Position numbers and translations under genes: made by a program
Notes under the pieces: generated by a model
Seen by the model: only the letters and a program-made list of their open reading frames with translations
The model's database searches: none
What the model was told of the DNA's origin: nothing
Source: Diphasiastrum complanatum
Taxonomy: Eukaryota > Streptophyta > Lycopodiopsida > Lycopodiales > Lycopodiaceae
Direction: 5' to 3'
DNA: 64,000 nucleotides
NCBI GenBank assembly: GCA_029204225.1
Contig: CM055096.1
Coordinates: 6,388,316 to 6,452,315, forward strand
In this document: in pieces, positions 43,433-54,291 of the stretch
Layout: each line of letters begins with the position of its first letter
Position numbering within the stretch: the first letter of the stretch is position 1

Positions 43433-46099
43433 TCACCATATCCATGATAAGATCTCTTTGGTAGAGATCTTTTGCCAATGCCTTTGAAGAGTGCTCCACC
43501 AATATGCCACTATTATCATGGGCTTCCTCCATGCTTGATGATGATCTTTGCCTTGAAAGTTCCACTTGCATGATGGATGCACCATAAATAGAGAAATCTG
43601 AGGCTTCCAAGCCTCATAAGGATCATGGAGATCAAGATCATAAGATGTGAAACAATGATGATTATCAAGATTATGCTTTCTAGCTTGACTAGTCCACATA
43701 CAATGAACTATATCCATGATGGAGCTAATCTTGATATCAAAGACTATCTTGATCTTTTTTAGGCTAGTTACTCTCTCAAGGATGTAAGTGTCCACTTTGG
43801 ATGCTTCACTTAATCTCAAGAGGAGTTTACAATTTGCCTCAAAACATGTGAAAACATGATTTTCAAAAAAGTGAGTACCAAGCTCAATCTTGTTCTTACT
43901 AGAACCAAGAGCATACTTTTGACAATACAATATCTTGCTTTCAAAAAGTATTGGAAACACATCTAAGTCAATAATGACAAGAAACATGTCCATACCATAA
44001 GCATCATACAAAACTAGTATAGCTTTTCTTGAACTTTGAGATCCAAAAAATTCAATGAAGCAAGATAGCATTTCAAGCAAAGGAAGAGAAGCATATATGA
44101 ATGTGTTGTAGTAGATACAACATGAAATATGCCCCTCTTTGCCATGTAAGGTGATCCATAAAGACTCGGCCATGCATCTTGAAGATCTTCTTGAAATCAT
44201 ATGAAGAAGAAACTCCTCCTCACACATTGGCCCCATCATAACTTGAATACCTTCAAAGAGGATAACTTGTGATGCTTCTTGAGAAGCCTTGATCTCAACC
44301 ACTTCCAAGATTGAATCTTCATGCAATATGACATCTCTATTCACCATCACATTTGAAATAGAGAGTGTAAAGACACTAAAGGCCTCCTTGATGGATGAGT
44401 ATCCAATCATGATCCATGAGCTTGGATCATCCTTCCTTCTTGTTTCCAAGGGAATATATGCAAAGCAAGCACTACCAAGTTCACTAAGGTGATCAACCTT
44501 AGGCTTCATCTTGAATAAAACTTCATATGGTGCTATTCCTTCAAGAGCTCCAATACTCCTCAAAGCTTTGATCTTCAATGAGAATTTCTTCTCAACATAT
44601 GCTTTGAATAATAAGGAATAATCATACACCATAATACTTGAAGAGAGAAGATATGTGCATCTTGTGTAATCCTCCTCTTTTGAAATATTGGAAATATAAG
44701 AAACATGAAGAGAGTTTGCACTCTCACTTGGATCAAATTTGTAGATGCCTTCAAATCTTGATCCATATGCAAGGATCTCACCATCCTTCTTAATCACACA
44801 ATTGTCAATATTGAAATTGACATCAAAGCCACTATCAAGAAGTTGGCCAACACTTAAGATGTTCTTTGTAAGCTTTGGGACAAAAAGAACATTGTTGAGA
44901 AAGAGATCTTTAGAAGATGCAAGCTTCAAGGGAATAATCCCTACTCCTTCAATATTGCACTCATGTTTACTTGCAAAGTATATGGTCTTTTTGACTCCAT
45001 CATAAGGCATAATAGATGAAAAAAAGTTCTTGGAGCCACACATATGTGAAGATGCTCCACTATCAATATACCATGAGTCATCCTTGTTGAAGGTGGAAGA
45101 GGAGAAGCTTGATGCCATAAGAGAGCCTTCTCCATCACTTGCAATATAGTCTTCTTTCTCATTGGTGATGTTGGCTTGATTGAGTTGATTCTTCTTCTTG
45201 AAGCAATTGGTGGCATAATGGCCTTTCTTGCCACAATAAAAGCACTTGATCATCTTCTTCTTGAGATTTGAATTAGAAGCATGAGAGGTATCCTCCTCCT
45301 CTCCATCTTGGTCTTTAGCTTTGTCATTAGAGAAGTGATGGTGTTGCTTCTTACTCCTCTCTTTGTGCTTGGCAAATAGAACTTTGCCATCATCATGATT
45401 GAGTGATAGCTTGTCCATCCTCAAGAGTTTGTACTCTTGTCTTGATTCTTCAGAAATAAGCACACTTTGAAGGGCCTCCAAACTTGGTAGCTCCTCCTTA
45501 ATAGCATAGGATTGGACAAGGTTGTCATATTCATCTCTCAAGCCATTGAGAATGATTTGGACTAGCTCACTTTGATTGATTGAGTCACCAATACATGCAA
45601 GCTCCCTATGAATATCCTTGACTCTCAAAACATAATTAGATGCACTCTCATCACTCTTTTGACTACTTTGGAATATTTGATTTCTAAGAGTGAGGAGCCT
45701 AGAGGTGTTCTTAGCCTCATAGATGGACTTGAGACAATCCCAAGCTTCCTTGGATGTAGAACAATTACCAATCTCTCTCAATATCTCATTAGAGACATTC
45801 ATCTTAATGTAGTGGAGAGCCATCCTAGCTCTCTTCTTGTATTTTAGTACTTCTTGAAGGACTTGAGGCTCCTCCTCAATCCCAAGTACAATGTCCATCA
45901 CATCTTGGAGTATCAAGATGGACTCCATCCTCAGCTTCCATATTGAATAATTGGAAGTAGACAATCTCTCACTTGGTTGCAACAAGTATGAACTCATTGA
46001 ATTCATGTAAAGTGGAGATAAATAAAAGTGATGAACAAAAAATGTTGCTTCTCTCTCACTATAGGATCCAATAATGGTGTGCAACCATCTCCTATGCAA
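43433..46099 (-). CDS. 888-residue gag-protease ORF of a non-autonomous copia element
   Basis: One uninterrupted frame. The gag start is probably the Met of MNSMSSYLL (about residue 32). Next come NYSIWKLRMESIL and the UBN2-type gag (EAWDCLKSIYEAKNTSRLLT), a zinc knuckle CFYCGKKGHYATNC near residue 300, and the protease motif WYIDSGASSHMCGS near residue 345. After LTKNILSVGQLLDSGFDVNF the integrase core is missing: the frame resumes in its end (GIAPYEVLFKMKPKVDHLSE, WIMIGYSSIKEAFSVF). The remaining ~350 residues include IELGTHFFENHV, a trace of the RNase H end, and otherwise no known domain. Long coding retention in a deleted element suggests that gag-protease is still used, or that the deletion is recent. 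Confidence 0.8.
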   Translation of the reverse strand: MHRRWLHTIIGSYSEREATFFVHHFYLSPLYMNSMSSYLLQPSERLSTSNYSIWKLRMESILILQDVMDIVLGIEEEPQVLQEVLKYKKRARMALHYIKMNVSNEILREIGNCSTSKEAWDCLKSIYEAKNTSRLLTLRNQIFQSSQKSDESASNYVLRVKDIHRELACIGDSINQSELVQIILNGLRDEYDNLVQSYAIKEELPSLEALQSVLISEESRQEYKLLRMDKLSLNHDDGKVLFAKHKERSKKQHHHFSNDKAKDQDGEEEDTSHASNSNLKKKMIKCFYCGKKGHYATNCFKKKNQLNQANITNEKEDYIASDGEGSLMASSFSSSTFNKDDSWYIDSGASSHMCGSKNFFSSIMPYDGVKKTIYFASKHECNIEGVGIIPLKLASSKDLFLNNVLFVPKLTKNILSVGQLLDSGFDVNFNIDNCVIKKDGEILAYGSRFEGIYKFDPSESANSLHVSYISNISKEEDYTRCTYLLSSSIMVYDYSLLFKAYVEKKFSLKIKALRSIGALEGIAPYEVLFKMKPKVDHLSELGSACFAYIPLETRRKDDPSSWIMIGYSSIKEAFSVFTLSISNVMVNRDVILHEDSILEVVEIKASQEASQVILFEGIQVMMGPMCEEEFLLHMISRRSSRCMAESLWITLHGKEGHISCCIYYNTFIYASLPLLEMLSCFIEFFGSQSSRKAILVLYDAYGMDMFLVIIDLDVFPILFESKILYCQKYALGSSKNKIELGTHFFENHVFTCFEANCKLLLRLSEASKVDTYILERVTSLKKIKIVFDIKISSIMDIVHCMWTSQARKHNLDNHHCFTSYDLDLHDPYEAWKPQISLFMVHPSCKWNFQGKDHHQAWRKPMIIVAYWWSTLQRHWQKISTKEILSWIW

Positions 46100-46750
46100 G
46101 ATCTTGCAAAAACTGTGAGATGATTCTCACTAGCTATCTCAATCTCTCCAAAACTAGATCTACTTCACATCAAATGATGGAGTATGGGCAAAGTTAGGAT
46201 AAAAAACTCTTAGCACGTGTGAAATACACTAAGAAACCAAATTTGACTCAAATACAATGATATTGCATGAAACAAAATGGCTAAGATCTCAAAACAGTGC
46301 CTAGATCACATATAGATGAGATTGGTAAGCATTCAACTGTGATTTTGGATCAAACAAGCAATCTTTTGACCAAACCAAATGTGTCCACCCAGGTCTAGGT
46401 GCCCTACCTAACCCTCTTCAAAAGCTTATAACTTTTGATTGGCTCAACCGAATGGAATGAAACTGATTGCATCAGAAACTAGACAAAAATAGCTTCAAAA
46501 CAAGCTATCTAGCAGGATTTTTGGATCAAACATGAAAGAGAACTCCCAAACTGAAATTGGATGTTCCTCACACGTGTCTGAGCACCTGATTCCATACAGT
46601 ACCAGGTTAGACCCAATCAATGTCCTTTTGATCTCTTTTGATCCAAAATTGAACAAGATAGCTAGGAAAATGGGCCTTGACAACTTCTAGCTCAAGATTG
46701 ATGAATAGTTTTCATTCAAACGGATCAAAATGCATGGTAACCTTAGGTAG

Positions 46751-46762
46751 GCTCTGATACCA
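46751..46762 (-). promoter_or_regulatory. Primer binding site of the nested copia element
   Basis: Reverse complement TGGTATCAGAGC directly follows the LTR end ...TTCAACA. Confidence 0.92.
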
Positions 46763-47582
46763 TGTTGAATTTCACACGTGTGGATTGTCCACTACATGTA
46801 CTTGTGATCTCCTAAGGTGTGTAGATGCACCAAGATCAAGACTAGATTGAGATTCAAGATCTATCTTTGATTCTATGGCAAAAACACACTACTACATGCA
46901 TTCAATCACTTTCAACTCTCACTCACACGTGTGGGAAGTGTTCCAAAAGTATTCTAAGTAAAAACAAGCTACTCTCCTCGAGTAGAGAGAGAAAAACCAT
47001 CATGAGCTCTCAAGTAGAGAGAGAAAGCTAGAAATTCAATGACACTCAAAATCCACTCAATCTCAAAATCAATTAGATCCAAAAGGAGGAGTACAATGAT
47101 ACTAATAGATTCATGAGCTACCACTATGCTTAACTATGATTGGATCACACTTTGCCACCTCTTAATCCTATTGGACCATTGATCCATGCACCTCTAAATT
47201 CTATTGGACTATATTCAAGCACACCTCAATTTTCTATTGGACCTCACAAGGTTCCACCTCTAAATCCTATTGGACCTCTTAAGCTTCATCAAACAAAAGC
47301 ATGACACTTGTCTACACTCTAATTGGCACAAGTTTGGCTCTATTTTGGCTCAATAGTGACATTACAAGTGGAAATGGATAATTTGCCATCTATGCCAAAT
47401 TTGACCCTATCAACATCCTACACCTAAATGCTTGGCTATGAAATTCTATGAGACCCCTATATCAAACATTTTGATTTACTATACAATTCTCCACACGTGG
47501 GAACATCCTCCACACATGTGAGATTCACTTACAAACTTCTATCATAAAAAATACCAAGCTAGATTTTTGCCAATTTCTCACA
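46763..47582 (-). repeat. 5' LTR of the nested copia element
   Basis: 820 bases, partner of 42490-43306 with few differences (for example a CTCGAG insertion in the CTCTCGGG block). Confidence 0.92.
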
Positions 47583-47643
47583 AATATGTGTTATTTCAAT
47601 TTTTTTATGTGTTAAACAACCTAATGTACTATCAATTTTGCAG

Positions 47644-49143
47644 GTGGATTTCCTCAAAAGAAATAAAAAATAGGGAATTGGATTCCATGAAAATCAAAAT
47701 GATCAAAATGGTATGTTTGTTGGAAAGAGATTTTTCAACTTCCTTTTTGGATATACAAGTTCATCTTCTAGTGCATTTGGTCGAAGAAGTATCAATTGTA
47801 GGACCTGTGCACACAAGATGGATGTTCTACGAGCGCTTTATGAAAGTTTTGAAGGGCTTTGTAAGATAAAAGACAAGGCCAGAAGGTAGCATTGCAGAAA
47901 GTTGGCTTGTACAAGAATATTTGTTTTATATCACCGAAATAATCTCACAATTGCATCCTGCAAGTCAAAAAATGTGGTGTGAAGAAGAAGATGAACGTGT
48001 TAAGGGTGAAGTACCACAAGGAAATGGTGTGCAAAAAAGACTTTCAGCTCAATTAAAAGAGAAAATTGACACATTCATATTATATAATTGTGGACAAATG
48101 GAAAAGTGGATTTCAAGGTATGAAGAAGCCAAAAAAGAAAGAAACATAACATTGAAACGAAGAAGAAATATCAATCGAAGAAGAAGGAGGGCGTTGAAGA
48201 AGGATGAACGTCTGGAGCCTTTACCTTCAAAATGCTCTCATAAATGGGTTTTTGATACGATGATAAAAGCATCCGAAAACGAAGAAAGTGACCGAATTAA
48301 AATGAAAATTTGTTCGCGGATGTGGATGGAAGGTTAGTGTAATATTGTTTTGTGAAGTTTTGTTTTTGTACTACTCAATATATGAAAAGTATTTTTAATT
48401 ACACACATTTGTTTTTTTTTTTTTTGTGTTTTAGTATACATCATACACTGCCATGTGGGCATATGGACACCATTACCGTGTTGAGAGAGTTGACAACAAG
48501 CGACATACATATGATTGTGGTATAATGGCCAACTTTCAACAAGAGAGTCGTTCTAGTGCGAGGGACCCTAATGTCATTTCGGACGACCTAGACTATGTTG
48601 GCACATTGCAACATATTTATGAAGTCGATTACGAGACTAATGGCAAATACTTTATTTTTGACGTAAAGTGGTTTAAGGTCATCTATCGTGGAAGCAACGC
48701 CACGATTAGAAGTGATAACTCACAGTTTTTTCAAATTGACTCAACAAAATGTATATCGATAAACTCTCATGACATTGCGAACAAGTGAGACTCTAAAATT
48801 TCAATGTCATTAATATTCGCAATCCAATTATTTATGTATCAATCTTATAAGACTAACTTAATTTTTTTTAATTCTTTGGCAGATTATATTCCATCTAGAT
48901 TGAATAGACCCAAGATGGTGGTATGTGATCCAACTTAATGCAAGAAAAGGACGCGTGTTTGAAGGAAAAGATATTGTTGAATTGGATACACACGACGAAC
49001 CACCACCCAATTTTGGCGACGTTTTGGAAGAACCTGAACCACTCATCCAAACTCCAAATGATGTCGAAATGATGGGAGAAGAAGGTACAAATGAAAATGA
49101 TGAGATTCCTACGATCGTACAAGACGAATTGGGGATAATTTGA
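47644..49143 (+). pseudogene. CACTA transposase second half (DUF4218 and DUF4216 regions)
   Basis: Exon 47644-48332: FLDIQVHLLVHLVEEVSIVG, PVHTRWMFYERFMKVLKGFV, a stop, then TRPEGSIAESWLVQEYLFYI, the DUF4218 signature (GPVxxRWMY, ERxxKxLKxxV, RPEGSIAE), followed by a basic stretch (KRRRNINRRRRRALKK). Exon 48435-48784: TAMWAYGHHYRVERVDNKRH, then VGTLQHIYEVDYETNGKYFI and FDVKWFKV, the DUF4216 pattern. Exon 48883-49143 starts with a stop in frame and then WWYVIQLNARKGRVF and an acidic tail. Splice sites fit GT-AG. Confidence 0.82.
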
Positions 49144-49565
49144 GGCCCCCATGTTTGGATGAGATAGAATTAGAAGAAGAGGAGATTGAATATGAGGGTA
49201 GCTCACATTATTAAAGAGACACGATAAAAAATTTACAATTATACTTAGACCTAGATTCAGATGAGTGTCAAGACTTGTGTGATGACGAAAATGATGTAAA
49301 TGATGAGAATGATCTATGATTATCTATCATTCTCTTTTTTTTTATATTCATCACAATACTTTTTATGTATACTTTTATAGATAGAGTTGAATGTGATAAT
49401 TATGATACCCGAACCTTGCGGTTATGTCCTATTTCAGAATGTCACCACATATTCCCTCCCTGTGGCATGTAGGTTTTTCCATGCAAGTTGGAAAGATTAG
49501 AGCCTCGTCTTTAACAGGAGAAAAGTAAGGGCTACACACCTTCCTAGTATTGGGGATTTTGATTA
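49144..49565. other. 3' end of the CACTA element and unassigned sequence
   Basis: An acidic-coding remnant (GAY GAN repeats, 49250-49320) follows the stop. No matching CACTA terminus was found. Confidence 0.45.
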
Positions 49566-50140
49566 TCGTAAACACACCTCCAGGACCGCAAAACGAAAAG
49601 AACGAAACAAATGAAGAGAAATCCTTCGTGCTGCCAGCTGGCAGCTCAACGGGCTTCATGCCCAGCTAAAACGAATAGCAACGACGGAGACTAACTAGCT
49701 TGTTGATTAGCGTTAACTAGTTTTGTGATTCTACATTTAGTTATCTTGTAAACTCCACACAGTGGAGGTATAAACGATTCTCTCTGGATCATAATCAAAA
49801 ATGAGAGAAAAAGAAGAGAGAAAAAGAAGAGAGATAGTGAATATAGAGATCTGTAAGAAACAGAGAGAGACGTAGCGAATAGAGTAAGAAAGCAAAAATA
49901 CCATAGCTGTGCATGAAAGTCTGCCAACGAGCAGAACACAGCGAAAGAGCAGAGAGTCAATCCGCCAATGAGCGAGACACTGACGATCTCGCTCTAAAAC
50001 CAAAGTGACAATATAGTCGCTCTATGTTGTGTATCTCTTGGCCTTGTGCTGTGTCTCTTGATTGCTTGAATAAAACATGTTTTGTGATGCGTAGTCGAGT
50101 GTCTGGGATCCCGTAAGAGCTTGCGCACGAAAAGAAAATT
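49566..50140 (+). repeat. Partial copia LTR, inverted relative to 52449-53005
   Basis: About 575 bases match the reverse complement of 52449-53005 (for example CACACCTCCAGGACCGCAAA, CATGCCCAGC and CACGAAAAGAAAATT). Both outer ends of an LTR are missing. Confidence 0.85.
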
Positions 50141-51218
50141 GGATTCGTGTTGAGCTCACAAACTTGTGGACACCTCCCGTCCGAAGTTTTGACCGTTTTT
50201 TACTGAAGTCAACCAATTTTTGGAAAGTAACAAAATTTAGACCTAAGGTTAGGGGATAGGAAATGAAAAAGGATCTTAATTACAAATTATAGTAAGCTGT
50301 AAATTTATTCAACTTGGAAAATTTTTGGGCACCACATCAAGACTGGCACTATCTCATTCTGAAAAAAGAAACGATTGGTGATTCAAAAGTTGTGCAATTA
50401 CTCACTTGGACTTTAAGCTGCTAGCACGTTTTTGTTTCATATGTAGTGTACACTTCAAAAATCATGCTTGTGACAATGTGAGTCCATTATTTTATGTTCA
50501 ATCTCTGAAAGCGTAGTTGAATTGTCCACTTTGCCAGAATTAACAAAATCTAGACATAAGGTCAGGGGATAGGAAACGTCAAAAGACCTTAATCACAAAT
50601 TATAGTAAGCTATAAAGTTATTCAACATGGGAAAATTTTGTGCACCACACTATCTCATTATGGAAAAAGAAACGATTAGTGATTCAAGTTATAGGCGACT
50701 GCTCTGTGTGCAGAATGTGGCAAGTCTAGAAAAGGTCAAGTCAAATTGCACGAATGAAGTCAGAATTGCTTTTCCCATTAGCCAAAATATTGGCTATGGA
50801 AAAGTCAAGGATTGAGCAGAAAAGGAACGTGTTCCTTAAGAAAGAATAGCAAGTTCTCGCTCGTTTTTCAACAGTGCAGTTGAATGAGCAACTATGTTTG
50901 TGAATTCTCGACATTGCTCGATGGATCAAGCTAAAGCCATGAGAGGCAGAGGTGGAAAACTCAATCGAGGCAACAATGAAATGAGATGGACAAATTTAAA
51001 TAGAGGCAATTTACATCAAGCATCACGGAGATTAAACCCAGATGCAAATGTTGGCCCACGGACATCTATAGAGAATCGAAGTTTAAGTTTTCTTGGAAGA
51101 AGGCTTCCTATTTGCTGATTATTTTGGCATGGTAGAGATTTCCTTCTCTACATTCGACCGTCAGCAACTTGTTTGTCGTCTTCTCGATCATACGACAAGT
51201 GTTGCCGTCGAACAAAAC
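50141..51218. other. Sequence with a ~160-base direct repeat
   Basis: 50229-50392 and 50542-50690 share AACAAAAT.TAGAC.TAAGGT, ACAAATTATAGTAAGCT and GAAACGATT.GTGATTCAA. No coding sequence is supported. Confidence 0.7.
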
Positions 51219-52260
51219 TCAAATGCCTAGATCTACCATCTTGAAGACAAATAGCAGATCCTTTCTAAGTGAGGCCACATAGAGTACTCCTGGCAGCTCT
51301 GCTTGGCCTGATAGTGTTTGTAGCTGTAGAGAGTCGATGCCTTTGACATCGTGTCTGCTTCCATCACCTAGAATCATTGCTCTATCATTTTCGAGTTCGT
51401 GAAAGTTGATCAAGATCTTCTTGTTGTAGGTTATGTGATATATTGCTCCTGAATCGATGACTACATCGTAGTCGTGTTCAGAGTAGCTTGTCGAAGCTTC
51501 GTCGAGTATTGTGTTGAATTTGCAGTCGTATGCATAATGCCCTTTCTTCTTGTAGTGCATGCAAGGTATTGCTGGATTGAACTAGCATTTGTTGGCCATA
51601 TGGCCTGGTTTGTGGTAGTGATCGCAAGAAGAAGATTGTTGATTCGAGGACTTTGTCTTCTCAAATCTTGGCTTGTTTTTGTTCTTCTTCTTTTCTTTCG
51701 TGAAGAGAGCCTTCTCTTGATCACTACTTCCCTCTCCTTCGTCTCTCATTAGTATCTTATCAGCGACAAGACTGACTGCTTTGTCGAATGTCATATCTGG
51801 TAGACTCAGTATGAGCATTCTCAGCGGCTGATAGGACGTCGGTAGAGATTTTATGAAGTACATCAACTGTTGTGGTGCTGGGACTTGGTGCTCCTGTCCT
51901 GATGTAGCGAGTTGAGCGAAGATCGTTCTGATCTTCTCAACGTGCTGATCTAACTGGTTGCCATCCCACCGTATGGATTGCAGCTGATTGTGAAGGTGAA
52001 TGACTGAAACTGCAGTCCTTACTTCATACGTCTGTTTTAATCTTTCCCACGCTACATGGCTACTTTCGCAGTCTTCAATTTGCATGAGAAGATCTTCATT
52101 TATGGACGAAACGATGATCGCCATTGCATGCTCATCCTTTCTGATCCATTCAGCTCTCCTCGGGTCTCCCTCTGGAGGCTGCACCTCTGAGAGCTCGGTC
52201 ACCGACCAGATGCCTTCGTCCTTCAGGAGTGTTTTGATTTTGAATTTCCAGATTCTGTAA
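51219..52260 (-). pseudogene. Copia gag and protease
   Basis: The minus-strand gag part (52202-51582) reads ESSHVAWERLKQTYEVRTAV, QHVEKIRTIFAQLA and SLPTSYQPLRMLILSLPDM, then a zinc knuckle CDHYHKPGHMANKC in which the second Cys is Tyr. After a stop and a shift the frame at 51560-51219 continues YKKKGHYAYDC and the protease VVIDSGAIYHIT, then LPGVLYVASLRKDLLFVFKM. Gag binds RNA and forms the particle; the protease would process it. Stops and the knuckle mutation mark it as inactive. Confidence 0.85.
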
Positions 52261-52363
52261 TTTGCACCATCAAGACTAATTGCTACTCTGGTCTGTATTG
52301 TCGTAGCTATATTGTGTTGTCTGGAAGAATCACTATTGGGATATCAGTAGTGATAACCTATAG

Positions 52364-52375
52364 GCTCTGATACCA
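52364..52375 (-). promoter_or_regulatory. Primer binding site of the truncated copia element
   Basis: Reverse complement TGGTATCAGAGC next to the LTR end ACGACA. Confidence 0.92.
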
Positions 52376-53123
52376 TGTCGTAAAAGCTTTTTTTTTTTTT
52401 TTTTGTGTTCATCCTCTCTTCTGATTCGCGAACAATTTTCTGTCTTTGAATTTTCTTTTCGTGCGGAAGCTCTTACGGGATCACACTCGACTACGCATCA
52501 CAGAACATGTTTTATTCTAGCATTCAAGAGACACAGCACAAGGCCAAGATATACACAAAATAGAGCGATTATATTGTCAGTTTGGTTTTAGAGCGAGATC
52601 GTCAATGTCTCGTTCGTTGGCGGATTGACTCTCTGCTCTTTCGTTGTGTTCTGCTCGTTGGCAGATTTTCATGCACAGCTATGGTATTTTGCTTTCTTAC
52701 TCTATTTGCTACGTCTCTCTCTGTTTCTTACAGATCTCTGTATTCAATATCTCTCTTCTTTTTTTTTTTTTTTAGGTTATGATGTAGAGAGGATTGTTTA
52801 TACCTCCACTATGTGGAGTTTACATGATAGCTAAACGTAGAATCACAAGACTAGTTAACGCTAATCAACTAGTTAGTTACTCTCCGTCGTTGCTATTCGT
52901 TTCGGCTGGGCATGAAGCCCGTTGAGCTGTCAGCTGGCAGCGCGAAGGATTTCTCTTCGTTTGTTTCATTCTTTTCGTTTTGCGGTCCTGGAGGTGTGTT
53001 AACGATTCACGAATTGTTTGTGCTTCGAGTCAAAGACACGTTGACTGTCGCGAATTGTTCTCGTTCGACCTTCGTGTCTTGTTCGTGCTGCGACAAAGTT
53101 GCAGGAGTTCACCATTTCTAACA
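52376..53123 (-). repeat. 5' LTR of the truncated copia element
   Basis: 748 bases with TG...CA ends in the minus sense. Inverted partner of 49566-50140. Confidence 0.88.
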
Positions 53124-53169
53124 AGAGCTTCTAAACCAGAAGTTTTCTAGAATGTAGAATTCTAGAAAA

Positions 53170-53712
53170 TTATATGCAATATAAAAAGTTTTGATATTGT
53201 ATTCTCAGTTCTCTCCTGATGCTACGTGGTAACCCCGCAAGGAACCACATGATCACCGCATGATCGGAAGTTAGGGCTAAACTGCACTCGGATCGTAGAT
53301 GTTTGACCCACTCAATATAGTCCCTGATCCTTTCTCGTTTTCCCATCTTGACCTTGCTGAGTATGAGAAATGGGTCTTCTAGGAACTTCCTTAGTTTAAA
53401 ACGCGTGATGAGGGCCACTTCAACCGCTTCCCATGTGGATTTTCCTCCTCTGACAAATTGAAAAACCAATCTTGAGCCATCACTACTAGTGACATGGGGA
53501 ATAGCATTAACTTCTCTGCAGGTGTCCGATCGCCGTAGATTTCACAAGCTTGCTCGTAGATCTGGAGAAAGCGGATGGGATCTGATGATCCGCCGTATTT
53601 TGGTATCTCCATCCGAGGTGCCCTCCGAGCAATTGGAGTTGGACAATGGGTGATGATGTAATGTATGCATCGTAGTTAAATTCAGTGGCCATTATGGAGG
53701 ACTGGAGGATTT
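53170..53712 (-). pseudogene. Gypsy gag fragment
   Basis: The minus-strand translation starts MATEFNYDAYITSSP, then after a shift MEIPKYGGSSDPIRFLQIYE, IYGDRTPAEKLMLFP, AQDWFFNL, and then WEAVEVALITRFKLRKFLED and LPRSIRRELR. This is a retrotransposon gag domain related to the gag start at 12930 and 32954. It shows what the gypsy gag looks like beyond the point where the chimeras switch to copia. Confidence 0.8.
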
Positions 53713-53822
53713 TCAAGGTCATCCCTGAGGTTAAAGAACCAATTATGCTTGTAACCGAAAAATTTATGTCATTCTTTCATCCGATTGGAAATTTTTTCTC
53801 CTAGTGTGCTTTTGTATCTGGC

Positions 53823-54291
53823 CAGATTGTGTTAATAGACGAAAAAAATGAAGAAAAGAAAACAGTTGAAGCAAAGTTAGCTTCTGCACAAAGTGAATTT
53901 GAAAAAGAGTCTGATCCTGTGAAGCAAAAAGGCTTGAGGGAGGAGATTAACCTTAAGGAAAAAAAAACTAGAAGAATTCTTGGCATGGTTCGAGGTGATT
54001 TGGATAAAAGTTCTTGATTGGTTCACTGTTTTGATATGTCTGTTTGACATTGTTTGGTATAAATAGTTGTGGTACATTTTGTAGTTAGTACTTTGGTGTT
54101 GACATTGTAGAAAAAGGCTGTTCAAACTGCTCAAAGTGGTGGAACTAGGCACTCTCATGAGAAGGTATCAAGAGTAAGTGCAACCACTCTTAGTCAGAAT
54201 CCAAATGGTTCAGGAAATTTTATTAGTAGAAGCCGTGGTCATGGAGGTGAAAGGTCGTCATATGGCAATACATGGGGAGCTACGAAGGTAA
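53823..54291 (+). CDS. Two possible exons of an unidentified host gene
   Basis: After a TGGCCAG acceptor the frame reads IVLIDEKNEEKKTVEAKLAS, FEKESDPVKQKGLREEINLK and RRILGMVRG, a charged, helix-prone segment, with a possible donor at GAG|GTGATT (about 53994). A second exon from about 54112 reads KAVQTAQSGGTRHSHEKVSR and GNFISRSRGHGGERSSYGNT and ends at AAG|GTAAGA (54291). Both are on the plus strand and intact, unlike the transposon genes around them. I do not recognise the protein; the Arg/Gly/Ser-rich end would fit an RNA-binding protein. A transduplicated fragment is possible. Confidence 0.35.

Larger units (their letters stand above)
42490..47582 (-). mobile_element. Ty1/copia element with integrase/RT deletion, nested in the CACTA element
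   Basis: Minus-strand element flanked by AATAT at 42485-42489 and 47583-47587. The LTRs (42490-43306, 46763-47582) read TGTGAGAAATTGG...TTCAACA in the element's sense. The initiator-Met primer site follows the 5' LTR (46751-46762 on the plus strand). Its single long ORF encodes gag and protease followed by the end of integrase and degraded RNase H remains. It needs other elements for integration and reverse transcription. LTRs look almost identical, so it is young. Confidence 0.92.
38880..49420 (+). mobile_element. CACTA (En/Spm) transposon with divergent genes, split by a copia element
   Basis: A minus-strand TNP1-like gene (39659-40610) and a plus-strand TNP2-type transposase gene (about 41100-49141) point away from each other. 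The TNP2 gene contains Transposase_21, DUF4218 and DUF4216 regions in the usual order. A copia element (42490-47582) lies in an intron of it. Termini are approximate: the left limit is the ACGTCG-rich block, the right limit is set only by the end of homology. In-frame stops show that the element is no longer autonomous. Confidence 0.75.
51219..53123 (-). mobile_element. 5' part of a Ty1/copia element (LTR, primer site, gag, protease)
   Basis: In the minus sense: an LTR at 53123-52376 (TGTTAGAAATGG...TTTTACGACA), the primer site TGGTATCAGAGCC, then gag and protease down to 51219. Integrase, RT and a same-sense 3' LTR are not found before 49566, so the element is truncated. Confidence 0.85.

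Noticed and set aside
42485-47587. Shared target duplicate AATAT of this copia and of the gypsy element at 3635-15214 as a sign of a common origin
   Set aside because: The elements belong to different superfamilies and lie in AT-rich DNA, where AATAT is expected often.
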